NCBI GenBank assembly: GCA_019243895.1
Contig: JAFATP010000202.1
Span: 1-5,506 of the forward strand
Source of the DNA: Alphaproteobacteria bacterium
GTDB lineage: Bacteria > Pseudomonadota > Alphaproteobacteria > Rickettsiales > SXRF01
Length of the DNA stretch: 5,506 nt
Direction of reading: 5' to 3'
Both the position numbers and the translations under genes were made by a program. Below, in pieces: positions 1 to 5,506 of the stretch (within the stretch, counting starts at the first letter, position 1; every line of letters starts with the position of its first letter). The notes under the pieces were generated by a model that had not been told where the DNA came from, did not search any database, and worked only from the letters and a program-made list of their open reading frames with translations.

Positions 1-1185
1 CAGCGCAGCGTTGATGCCCGCCACCAGGCCTTGTCCGGCTGCCTCTTCATAGCCGGTGGTGCCGTTGATCTGCCCGGCGAGGTAAAGCCCTGCGACACGG
101 CGGGTTTCCAACGTGGGCCATAATTCGCGCGGATCGACGTAATCATATTCAATGGCATAGCCCGGACGCAGCATGGCGGCGTTTTCCAGTCCCGGAATGG
201 TACGCAATAATTCCTGTTGGACTTCGGCGGGTAGGGAGGTGGAAATGCCATTGGGGTACACCGTGTCGTCCTCCAACCCTTCCGGTTCCAGGAAAATCTG
301 GTGCGATGGCTTGGCGGCGAATCGCACAATCTTATCCTCGATGGAGGGGCAATAGCGCGGGCCGACGCTGGCGATCTGGCCGGAATACATCGGGGCGCGA
401 TGGAGATTCTCGCGGATCAAGCGGTGGGATTCCGACGTGGTGTGAGTAATATAACAATGAATCTGCGGCAACGTGACGGCAGCGGTGAGATAAGAAAAAG
501 GCGAGGGCGGGTGGTCGCCCGGTTGCGGCGTCAAATCCCGCCAGCGGATGGTTTTGCCGTCCAGCCGTGGCGGGGTGCCGGTTTTAAGCCGCCCCATGGC
601 GAAGCCTAAGCGTTGCACGGTGAGGGCCAGCGCCGTGGCGGGGTTTTCACCGACGCGCCCGGCTTGGATTTGCGTCTCACCGATATGCATCAAGCCGCGC
701 AGGAAAGTGCCGGTGGTGATGACCAAATGATGACAGTGATACAAGGTGCCGTCCGTTGTCACCATTCCGGTTATATGGGGCCTCGACTCTCCCGACAAAA
801 GGATATCCGCCGCCTCGGCTTCGGTCACGGTGAGATGGGTGTATTCCGCGAGAATGGCTTGCACCGCGCGGCGGTAAAGCGCGCGATCCGCCTGCGCGCG
901 CGGCCCATGCACCGCGTGGCCCTTACTGGCGTTCAGAATGCGGTAGTGAATTCCGGCGCGGTCGATGGCGCGGCCCATTACGCCGTCCAAAGCATCGATC
1001 TCGCGAACCAGCGTGCCTTTGGCGATGCCGCCGATGGCCGGGTTGCAAGACATTTCCCCGATTGTGTTGCGTCGGTGCGTAATCAATGCCGTGCGCGCGC
1101 CGAGACGCGCTGCTGCGGCTGCCGCCTCGCATCCGGCATGTCCGCCGCCAATGACAATGACATCATAATGATTTGCTGGTGCCAT
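1..1185 (-). CDS. mnmG: tRNA uridine-5-carboxymethylaminomethyl modification enzyme MnmG (GidA), N-terminal 395 residues; C-terminus off the left edge
   Basis: This FAD-dependent enzyme acts with MnmE in the cytoplasm to install (carboxymethyl)aminomethyl groups at C5 of wobble uridine 34 in tRNAs that read split codon boxes. The frame is open from ATG at 1185 down to base 1, giving 395 codons. The E. coli protein has about 629 residues, so roughly the last third is missing. Visible motifs are the Rossmann FAD loop GGGHAG (residues 13-18), [12 protein letters not shown] with Cys47, [11 protein letters not shown] with Cys279, which matches the second conserved family cysteine (Cys277 in E. coli), and [17 protein letters not shown] (370-386) at the edge. 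Start choice: ATG at 1185 puts the Rossmann strand at the usual distance from the N-terminus. No good Shine-Dalgarno sequence precedes it, because a parS palindrome occupies that place. It lies 20 bp after mnmE and is surely in the same transcript. Identification is firm. Confidence 0.97.
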   Translation of the reverse strand, partial: MAPANHYDVIVIGGGHAGCEAAAAAARLGARTALITHRRNTIGEMSCNPAIGGIAKGTLVREIDALDGVMGRAIDRAGIHYRILNASKGHAVHGPRAQADRALYRRAVQAILAEYTHLTVTEAEAADILLSGESRPHITGMVTTDGTLYHCHHLVITTGTFLRGLMHIGETQIQAGRVGENPATALALTVQRLGFAMGRLKTGTPPRLDGKTIRWRDLTPQPGDHPPSPFSYLTAAVTLPQIHCYITHTTSESHRLIRENLHRAPMYSGQIASVGPRYCPSIEDKIVRFAAKPSHQIFLEPEGLEDDTVYPNGISTSLPAEVQQELLRTIPGLENAAMLRPGYAIEYDYVDPRELWPTLETRRVAGLYLAGQINGTTGYEEAAGQGLVAGINAAL

Positions 1186-1186
1186 A

Positions 1187-1202
1187 CGTTTCACGTGAAA
1201 CG
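1187..1202. promoter_or_regulatory. parS: parS centromere-like ParB-binding site
   Basis: CGTTTCACGTGAAACG is a perfect 16-bp palindrome. Its inner 14 bases, GTTTCACGTGAAAC, match the core of the widely conserved bacterial parS consensus TGTTTCACGTGAAACA; only the outermost pair differs, and it differs symmetrically. parS is where ParB loads as a CTP-dependent clamp and spreads to organise and segregate the origin region. In many alphaproteobacteria such sites cluster near mnmE-mnmG-rsmG-parAB. The site fills all but 4 bp of the gap between the mnmE stop codon and the mnmG start codon. I see no second full copy in the window. Confidence 0.9.
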
Positions 1203-1205
1203 ATT

Positions 1206-2546
1206 CTATTTCCCAATGCAGAACTCGCGAAAGACCACGTCTAATATCTCATCGGTGACAATTTTTCCAGTCATTTTGCCGATTTCCGTGGCGGCCAGCC
1301 GAAGCTCCTCGCATTTCAGCTCTAACGGCAAGTCACTCATCGCGCGTAAAAGATGAAAATGCGTTTCATCGAGCGTCCGACGGTGACGCAGCCGGGTGAT
1401 CATCGGCGGATCTCGGAAATCGTAATAGCGGTCAAGTAAGGTGACGATGGCCGTGTGCAGCTCCTCTAATCCGGTATTCTCTTTCACGGAAAGCAAAAGG
1501 GGTTTCACTCCGCCGATATGCGAAGGCACGGGCCCCCTTAGCGCATCGGCTTTACTCAGAATAACCACGCTGCGCTCGGTAATCATGCCCAGGCTGTGGG
1601 CGTCCCGCGCGGGGAGGGCCGAGCCATCCAATAATATCAAGGTCAAATCGGCGGCTAAGGCCTTGGCGCGGGCGCGCCGGATGCCTTCCTTTTCCACCTC
1701 GTCCGCCGCGTCGCGCAAGCCGGCCGTATCCAAAAGAGAAACCGCATAGCCGCCGATATTCACCTGCGCCTCCAGCACATCCCGGGTGGTGCCGGCACTG
1801 GCGGCGACGATGGCCACTTCGCGCTGCGCCAGCGCATTGATCAGGCTGGACTTGCCGGCGTTCGGTGCGCCTAAAATGACAACCGAAATCCCTTCGCGGA
1901 TACGTTCCCCGCGCGCGTGATCCGCCAGCATTCCATCAATGGTTTGCGCCAAAGCGTGCATCTCGGTGTCAATCGAATCAATGACGGAGGCTGGAATTTC
2001 TTCCTCCGGGAAATCGATATAAGCTTCCAGCAGGGCCAGGGCGCGGATGACGGCGGCGCGCATCGCCTCGTAACGCTTGCGCATGATTCCCTGCATCTGA
2101 TTGATGGCTTGATAAAGCTGGCCTTCCGTCTGCGCCTCGATAAGATCGGCCAGCCCCTCCGCCTCCGTCAGATCCATCTTGCCGTGCAAAAAGGCGCGCC
2201 GGGCGAATTCGCCCGGCTCCGCCAGGCGCAGCCCCGGCAGGTTCGCAAGCAGCGTGCACAATGCCTTCAGCACGGCCTGGCTGCCGTGCACGTGCAGTTC
2301 CGCCACGTCCTCTCCGGTAAAGCTGGCAGGGGCCGGAAACCAAAGCAGCAGTGCCTGGTCAATGACATCCGCCGTTTCCGGATGGCGAAGCTGCGCCAGC
2401 GTCGCCATCCGGGGAGGAGGAATGGCGGCGCCCAGCATGGCAAGCGCTGCCGCGGCCTGCGTGCCGGAAATGCGCAGCACCGCCACCCCGCTGCGCCCGG
2501 CAGCGGTGGCGGGCGCAAAAATCGTATCGTTGATGGAGGGATGCAT
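1206..2546 (-). CDS. mnmE: tRNA modification GTPase MnmE (TrmE)
   Basis: This GTPase partners with MnmG in modifying tRNA wobble uridine 34, using a methylene-tetrahydrofolate carbon. At 446 residues it is normal length (E. coli 454). The N-terminal folate-binding dimerisation domain spans about residues 1-118 and opens with the typical [21 protein letters not shown] helical domain follows (about 120-215 and 375-446), interrupted by the G domain (about 218-370). G-domain motifs are P-loop GAPNAGKSS (226-234, with the potassium-coordinating Asn229), AGTTRD (251-256), DTAG (273-276), a G4 motif SKAD (331-334) in place of NKxD, and SVKENTGL (353-360). The protein ends in the hallmark FCIGK with the conserved Cys443. 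ATG at 2546 fits the family N-terminus, although no clear Shine-Dalgarno sequence precedes it. It is divergent from qor with 40 bp between the start codons. Its stop codon TAG is 20 bp before mnmG. Its own promoter could not be placed and may lie inside the start of qor. Confidence 0.97.
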   Translation of the reverse strand: MHPSINDTIFAPATAAGRSGVAVLRISGTQAAAALAMLGAAIPPPRMATLAQLRHPETADVIDQALLLWFPAPASFTGEDVAELHVHGSQAVLKALCTLLANLPGLRLAEPGEFARRAFLHGKMDLTEAEGLADLIEAQTEGQLYQAINQMQGIMRKRYEAMRAAVIRALALLEAYIDFPEEEIPASVIDSIDTEMHALAQTIDGMLADHARGERIREGISVVILGAPNAGKSSLINALAQREVAIVAASAGTTRDVLEAQVNIGGYAVSLLDTAGLRDAADEVEKEGIRRARAKALAADLTLILLDGSALPARDAHSLGMITERSVVILSKADALRGPVPSHIGGVKPLLLSVKENTGLEELHTAIVTLLDRYYDFRDPPMITRLRHRRTLDETHFHLLRAMSDLPLELKCEELRLAATEIGKMTGKIVTDEILDVVFREFCIGK

Positions 2547-2551
2547 TGCGA

Positions 2552-2580
2552 TTGAATCCGATTTTTCTTTGCTCTATCTT
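2552..2580 (+). promoter_or_regulatory. Candidate sigma-70-type promoter of qor, predicted leaderless
   Basis: TTGAAT (2552-2557) and TATCTT (2575-2580) are separated by exactly 17 bp, and each matches 4 of 6 consensus bases. A start site seven bases after the -10 hexamer falls on the A of the qor ATG at 2587, so the mRNA would have no 5' leader. This fits the absence of any Shine-Dalgarno sequence; the six bases before ATG are CTCCTT. The candidate yejF leader promoter has the same geometry. This is inference from pattern only. Confidence 0.4.
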
Positions 2581-2586
2581 CTCCTT

Positions 2587-3567
2587 ATGCCTTACGCCGT
2601 GCTTTTGCAATCTCCCGGCGGGCCGGAGCGCCTGGTGTGGCAACAGGCGCCCATCTCCCACCTCAAGCCCGGCGAGGCGCGGGTGCGGCAGACCGCCATC
2701 GGCGTCAATTTCATCGATATTTACCATCGCACCGGGCTGTATCCGCTGCCGTTTTACCCGCACGGGCTCGGCATGGAAGCGGCGGGGGTGGTGGAGGAAA
2801 CGGGGGAGGGGGTGAGCGAGTTCACTCCGGGCGACCGGGTGGCCTATACGCTGCGTATGCCCGGCGCCTATGCTGAAGAGTGCATGGTCGAGGCGCGCCG
2901 GCTGGTGCGGATCCCGGGGGAGGTATCCGACGCGCAAGCGGCGGCGGTGATGATGAAAGGACTGACGGCGCGCTATCTGCTGCGCCAGAGCTTCCCGGTG
3001 AAACGCGGCGACCACGTGTTGATTCACGCCGCATCGGGCGGCGTAGGATTGCTGCTGACGCAATGGGCGGCGCAACTGGGCGCAACGGTGATCGGCACCG
3101 TCAGCACCGAAAAAAAAGAAGCGCTGGCGCGCCAGCACGGGGCGGCGCATGTGATCCTCTATACGCAGGAGAAAGTTTCGGCGCGGGTGCGGGAAATCAC
3201 CGGCGGGCAGGGGGTGGACGTGGTGTATGATTCGGTGGGGCAGCCCACTTTCATGGATTCGCTGGATGCGCTGAAGCCGCTGGGGCTGATGGTGAGCTTC
3301 GGCCAGTCCGGCGGCAAGGTGGCGCCGCTGGATATCGGTGTGCTGGCGCAGAAAGGATCGTTGTTCCTGACGCGGCCGATGCTGTGGGATTACATGCAGG
3401 ATGCCGAAACGTATCGCCAGGCGGCTGAAGAAGTGCTGGGCATGGTGGCCGAGGACAAACTCGCCGTGCATATCGACCGCACCCTGCCGCTTTCGCAAGC
3501 GGCCGATGCGCACCGGCTGCTGGAATCCCGCCAAACCACCGGCGCGGTGGTGCTGGTGGCCGGATAA
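2587..3567 (+). CDS. qor: NADPH:quinone oxidoreductase, zeta-crystallin-like (QorA type)
   Basis: This is a cytoplasmic, zinc-free medium-chain dehydrogenase/reductase expected to reduce quinones with NADPH. At 326 residues it is nearly the length of E. coli QorA (327). The N-terminal catalytic GroES-like part (about 1-125) carries AIGVNFIDIYHRTGLYPLP (37-55) and GLGMEAAGVVEETGEGV (60-76). The Rossmann domain carries AASGGVGLLLTQWAAQLGA (148-166), a typical NADPH-binding AAxGGVG loop, followed by DVVYDSVG (211-218), GLMVSFGQSGG (233-243), QKGSLFLTRP (255-264) and the C-terminal ESRQTTGAVVL. The frame extends further upstream, but ATG at 2587 is chosen because the family N-terminus begins there and upstream codons lie antisense to mnmE. 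No Shine-Dalgarno sequence is present. A run of eight A (3110-3117) encodes part of TEKK in frame. No terminator hairpin was found after the stop. The family is secure; the physiological substrate is not shown by sequence. Confidence 0.95.
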   Translation: MPYAVLLQSPGGPERLVWQQAPISHLKPGEARVRQTAIGVNFIDIYHRTGLYPLPFYPHGLGMEAAGVVEETGEGVSEFTPGDRVAYTLRMPGAYAEECMVEARRLVRIPGEVSDAQAAAVMMKGLTARYLLRQSFPVKRGDHVLIHAASGGVGLLLTQWAAQLGATVIGTVSTEKKEALARQHGAAHVILYTQEKVSARVREITGGQGVDVVYDSVGQPTFMDSLDALKPLGLMVSFGQSGGKVAPLDIGVLAQKGSLFLTRPMLWDYMQDAETYRQAAEEVLGMVAEDKLAVHIDRTLPLSQAADAHRLLESRQTTGAVVLVAG

Positions 3568-3600
3568 AAATCACTTCATTCCTTATACAAGTAATATATT

Positions 3601-3675
3601 ATGGCGGCGGTGTTTCTCATTATGGCCGGCGGCATGGTCTTCCGCCTGCGTCACCGGGCGTCAGCTGAAGACTAA
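3601..3675 (+). CDS. Candidate small hydrophobic protein, 24 residues, function unknown
   Basis: A short ORF between the convergent qor and yejF genes begins MAAVFLIMAGGMVF, a hydrophobic stretch. It continues with basic RLRHR and acidic SAED, then ends at tandem TAA TAA stops. Composition rises in GC exactly at the ATG after an AT-rich stretch (about 3565-3600). By hand count, GC is about 17/24 at codon position 1, 11/24 at position 2 and 18/24 at position 3, the pattern expected of real coding sequence in a GC-rich genome. The layout resembles a single-segment small membrane protein, although the hydrophobic part is short for a full span. No Shine-Dalgarno sequence or convincing promoter is visible. 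It may be read through from qor, 33 bp upstream. It could equally be chance; I do not recognise a family. Confidence 0.3.
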   Translation: MAAVFLIMAGGMVFRLRHRASAED

Positions 3676-3690
3676 TAAAACGGTGCCACA

Positions 3691-5271
3691 TTAATCGCGG
3701 AGCAGAGCGGCGGCGATCAGCTGCCGCGTATAGGCTTCCTTAGGCGAGTTCAGCAGGGCGTGCGTGGCGTTCTGCTCCACCAGCCTGCCTTCTTTCAGGA
3801 CGGCGATGCGGTGGGCGATGGCGCGCACCACGCGCAAATCGTGGCTGATGAAAAGATAGGCGAGGCCGTGGCGCGCCTGCAGGTCTTTCAGCAGGGCAAG
3901 CAGCTGCGCCTGCACCGAGAGGTCCAGCGCGGAGGTAGGCTCATCCAGTACGATGAAGCGAGGCTTGAGAATCAGCGCCCGCGCGATGCTCAGGCGCTGG
4001 CGCTGGCCGCCGCTGAAGGCGTGGGGATAGCGCTCGCGCATGTCCGGTGTCAGTCCCACCTCGGCGAGCGCCGCCTCGACGCGCGCGATGCGCTGATGCG
4101 CAGAAAGCCCCCGCTCATGCACGCGCAAGCCTTCTTCCAGCAGCGACTGCACGTTCATGCGCGGGTTCAGGCTGCCGTAGGGATCCTGGAATACCGGCTG
4201 CATGTGCGGGCGCAGCTTTTTCAGCGCCGATCCCTGCAAGGCGGTGATGTCCTTGCCTAAGAACATGATGCGGCCCTGCGACGGTGTCAACCGCAGCAGG
4301 GCGAAGCCGAGCGTGGTCTTGCCGGAGCCGGATTCACCCACCAGCCCCAGCGTTTCTCCCTCGGAGAGCGTTAATGACACATCGTCCACCGCCTTGACGT
4401 AACCGGTGGTGCGGCGCAAAAGACCGCTCTTGATCGGGTAATAGACTTTCAATGCTTCGCACGCCACCAGCTTTGGGCAATGCGCTGCAAGCGCCGCCGC
4501 CTCGCCCTGCGGCGCGCTTGCCAGCAGGTGGCGGGTGTAGGGGTGCCGGGGCGCGCCGAACACTTCCTTTACCGTGCCGATTTCCACGATCTGTCCTTCG
4601 CGCATCACCGCCACGCGCTCGGCGCGCTTTTGCACCAGCGTCAAATCATGGGTAATGAAAAGCAGCGCCATGCCAAGCTCTGCCTGCAGCTTTTTCAGCA
4701 GTTCCAGGATGGTGGCCTGCACGGTGACGTCGACCGCCGTGGTCGGCTCATCGGCGATCAGTAATTGAGGATTGTTGGAGATGGCGATGGCGATCATCAC
4801 CCGCTGACGCTCGCCGCCGGAGAGCTGATGGGGGAAGGCATCGGTGCGGGATTGCAGGTGGAAAAGCCCCACCTGGCCCAGCAATTCCTGCACGCGGGCG
4901 CGCCACACGGCGCGGGAGGTGCCGGGCGCATGAACCAGAACCGCCTCGCCGATCTGGCGTCCGATGCTGTGCAAAGGGTTCAGCGCGCTCATCGGCTCCT
5001 GGAAGATCATGCCGACGCGCTTGCCGCGGACGCGGCGCAGCTGCGGCTCCGGCGCATTCAGCAACTCCTCGCTCTGCAGCGTCACGCTTCCCTGCGCGCG
5101 CAGCCCGGCCGGCAGCAAGCCGAGAATGGAGAGCGCCGTCAGCGATTTTCCGGAACCCGATTCGCCGACCAGCGCCAGCCATTGCCCCGGCGCGATATCA
5201 AACCCGGCATCCTTGACCAGAAGGCGATCGGACGTGCTCACGGCAAGCCCGCGTACGGAAAGCAACGTCAT
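3691..5271 (-). CDS. yejF: Peptide ABC transporter ATP-binding protein with two fused ATPase domains, YejF type
   Basis: This is the cytoplasmic ATPase subunit that powers peptide import; in E. coli, YejABEF takes up oligopeptides and microcin C. At 526 residues it is close to E. coli YejF (529). Domain 1 has Walker A GESGSGKS (36-43), Q-loop Gln91 in IFQEPMSALNPL, signature LSGGERQ (150-156), Walker B LLIADEP (170-176, Glu175) and H-loop His208. A HPYTRHLLAS segment (243-252), typical of oligopeptide transporter ATPases, follows. Domain 2 has Walker A GESGSGKT (312-319), Gln362 in VFQDPYGSLNP, signature FSGGQRQ (419-425), Walker B FIVLDEP (439-445, Glu444) and His477. Both sites look catalytically complete. 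ATG at 5271 is fixed by an upstream in-frame stop; GGTGA lies 9 bases before it. The permease and binding-protein genes yejA, yejB and yejE are not adjacent: upstream is an unrelated gene end and downstream is the convergent qor. A GsiA/DppDF-like substrate range cannot be excluded. Confidence 0.92.
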   Translation of the reverse strand: MTLLSVRGLAVSTSDRLLVKDAGFDIAPGQWLALVGESGSGKSLTALSILGLLPAGLRAQGSVTLQSEELLNAPEPQLRRVRGKRVGMIFQEPMSALNPLHSIGRQIGEAVLVHAPGTSRAVWRARVQELLGQVGLFHLQSRTDAFPHQLSGGERQRVMIAIAISNNPQLLIADEPTTAVDVTVQATILELLKKLQAELGMALLFITHDLTLVQKRAERVAVMREGQIVEIGTVKEVFGAPRHPYTRHLLASAPQGEAAALAAHCPKLVACEALKVYYPIKSGLLRRTTGYVKAVDDVSLTLSEGETLGLVGESGSGKTTLGFALLRLTPSQGRIMFLGKDITALQGSALKKLRPHMQPVFQDPYGSLNPRMNVQSLLEEGLRVHERGLSAHQRIARVEAALAEVGLTPDMRERYPHAFSGGQRQRLSIARALILKPRFIVLDEPTSALDLSVQAQLLALLKDLQARHGLAYLFISHDLRVVRAIAHRIAVLKEGRLVEQNATHALLNSPKEAYTRQLIAAALLRD

Positions 5272-5297
5272 GATATTCCGTCACCATTGGCGTTCAT
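5268..5297 (-). CDS. Candidate 9-residue leader ORF overlapping the yejF start
   Basis: ATG at 5297 opens a short frame encoding MNANGDGIS. Its TGA stop overlaps the yejF ATG in an ATGA junction (5271-5268), an arrangement typical of translational coupling. Its ATG sits six bases after a possible -10 hexamer, so it could be the first codon of a leaderless transcript. There is no run of regulatory codons that would suggest an attenuator peptide. It is a speculative call. Confidence 0.25.
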   Translation of the reverse strand: MNANGDGIS

Positions 5298-5303
5298 GAG
5301 GGA

Positions 5304-5332
5304 AAGCTAGTGGCCGCCTGACGCTCCGGCAA
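5304..5332 (-). promoter_or_regulatory. Candidate promoter for yejF and its leader ORF
   Basis: On the minus strand, TTGCCG (5332-5327) and TAGCTT (5309-5304) are separated by 17 bp. The expected start site, seven bases after the -10 hexamer, is the A of the leader ATG at 5297. The stretch from the -10 to the ATG agrees at 12 of 16 bases with the matching stretch before qor: both read CTANCTT, then a pyrimidine-only six, then ATG. The -10 match to consensus is weak (3 of 6), so the support comes from the shared geometry. Confidence 0.3.
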
Positions 5333-5355
5333 GCGCTAAGAATGCGGCTCAGGCG
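5315..5355. repeat. Inverted repeat with nested stem at the end of the right-edge gene
   Basis: CGCCTGA (5315-5321) and TCAGGCG (5349-5355) form a 7-bp stem. Directly inside it, CGCT (5322-5325) and AGCG (5332-5335) can form a second stem with a 6-base loop. In the minus-strand transcript the outer stem includes the stop codon of the right-edge gene. It might act as a terminator or 3' end structure, but no T-run follows it. It also overlaps the proposed -35 of yejF. Confidence 0.35.
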
Positions 5356-5506
5356 TAACGCCGGACGGCGGCGATATGCGGCGGTGCCTGCTTGATTTCT
5401 GCGGTTTTATAAAGATAATCCCGGGTCAACGGCACAGCGTTTTTGTGATGGCCGAGTTGAATCTGGAACACCATCTGCCTGCCGTTGCGGAACTGCATCT
5501 CGCAGG
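5349..5506 (-). CDS. C-terminal end of an unrecognised protein, truncated by the right window edge
   Basis: The minus-strand frame is open from the right edge to TGA at 5351-5349, giving 51 residues. It includes MQFRNGRQMVFQIQLGHH and ends in KQAPPHIAAVRRYA. Codons favour G or C in the third position, as in the neighbouring genes, which supports real coding. An ATG at 5498 could be a start, which would make a 49-residue protein, but there is not enough upstream sequence to decide, so I treat it as the tail of a longer gene. It does not match the YejE C-terminus expected before yejF in a yejABEF operon, and I do not recognise a family. The segment is polar and basic with no membrane span. Its stop is 77 bp before the yejF start in the same direction, so co-transcription is possible. 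Confidence 0.55.
   Translation of the reverse strand, partial: CEMQFRNGRQMVFQIQLGHHKNAVPLTRDYLYKTAEIKQAPPHIAAVRRYA

Noticed and set aside
613..1356. 247-codon plus-strand open frame
   Set aside because: It lies antisense to mnmG and the end of mnmE, both recognised across their length, and reads through the parS site; its translation is low-complexity and unlike any family.
1484..1497. Second parS-like sequence, TTTCACGGAAAG
   Set aside because: The central palindrome is broken and too many core positions differ from GTTTCACGTGAAAC.
1917..2555. 212-codon plus-strand open frame
   Set aside because: Antisense shadow of mnmE, rich in Arg, Gln and His as expected for the reverse of a GC-rich gene.
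2179..2586. N-terminal extension of the qor frame by 136 codons
   Set aside because: The extension is antisense to mnmE, and the protein family begins at the ATG at 2587.
3110..3117. Run of eight A inside qor, possible slippage or phase-variation site
   Set aside because: The frame is intact on both sides and it encodes Glu-Lys-Lys with ordinary codons; nothing suggests programmed frameshifting.
2359..3534. 391-codon minus-strand open frame
   Set aside because: It is antisense to qor and its end overlaps mnmE in another frame. It is full of His, Arg and Gln and carries no recognisable domain.
3583..3591. DnaA-box-like TTATACAAG
   Set aside because: Only 7 of 9 bases match TTATNCACA, it stands alone, and there is no cluster that would mark an origin.
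3628..3646. GGCGG/CCGCC hairpin between qor and yejF as a terminator
   Set aside because: The stem is only 5 bp with a 9-base loop and no T-run on either strand, and it lies within the candidate small ORF.
3760..4260. Plus-strand open frames antisense to yejF (also 4480-4764 and 4765-5310)
   Set aside because: All are shadows of the intact yejF coding sequence.

Overview
The window reads as chromosomal DNA of a GC-rich alphaproteobacterium. The order mnmE-mnmG with a ParB-type parS palindrome between them is typical of the origin-proximal mnmE-mnmG-rsmG-parA-parB neighbourhood of that class, so the window probably lies near the chromosomal origin. This placement is inferred; rsmG and parAB, if present, would lie beyond the left edge.

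Layout. Bases 1-1185 (minus) hold the first 395 codons of mnmG, which runs off the left edge. Bases 1187-1202 are a perfect 16-bp parS palindrome filling most of the 20-bp gap. Bases 1206-2546 (minus) are a complete mnmE. A 40-bp divergent gap separates it from a complete zeta-crystallin-type quinone oxidoreductase gene, qor (2587-3567, plus). The 123 bp between the convergent qor and yejF contain a 24-codon candidate small membrane protein ORF (3601-3675, plus). Bases 3691-5271 (minus) are a complete yejF-like gene for a double-ATPase peptide ABC transporter subunit, without its usual yejABE partners next to it. Upstream of yejF there is a possible promoter, a 9-codon leader ORF and an inverted repeat. 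The right edge (5349-5506, minus) holds the C-terminal end of an unrecognised protein.

How the parts relate. MnmE and MnmG form one enzyme complex that modifies wobble uridine 34 of certain tRNAs, and they are almost certainly co-transcribed. The embedded parS ties this pair to chromosome segregation by position. Qor (soluble NADPH-dependent quinone reduction) and YejF (ATPase for peptide uptake) are separate housekeeping or accessory functions.

The most notable non-coding signals are the parS at the mnmG start, two matching promoter-to-ATG arrangements (qor and the yejF leader ORF) that suggest leaderless transcripts, and seven copies of the octamer palindrome GGCGCGCC. I see no tRNA, rRNA, CRISPR array or insertion sequence, and nothing that clearly marks a new biological system.
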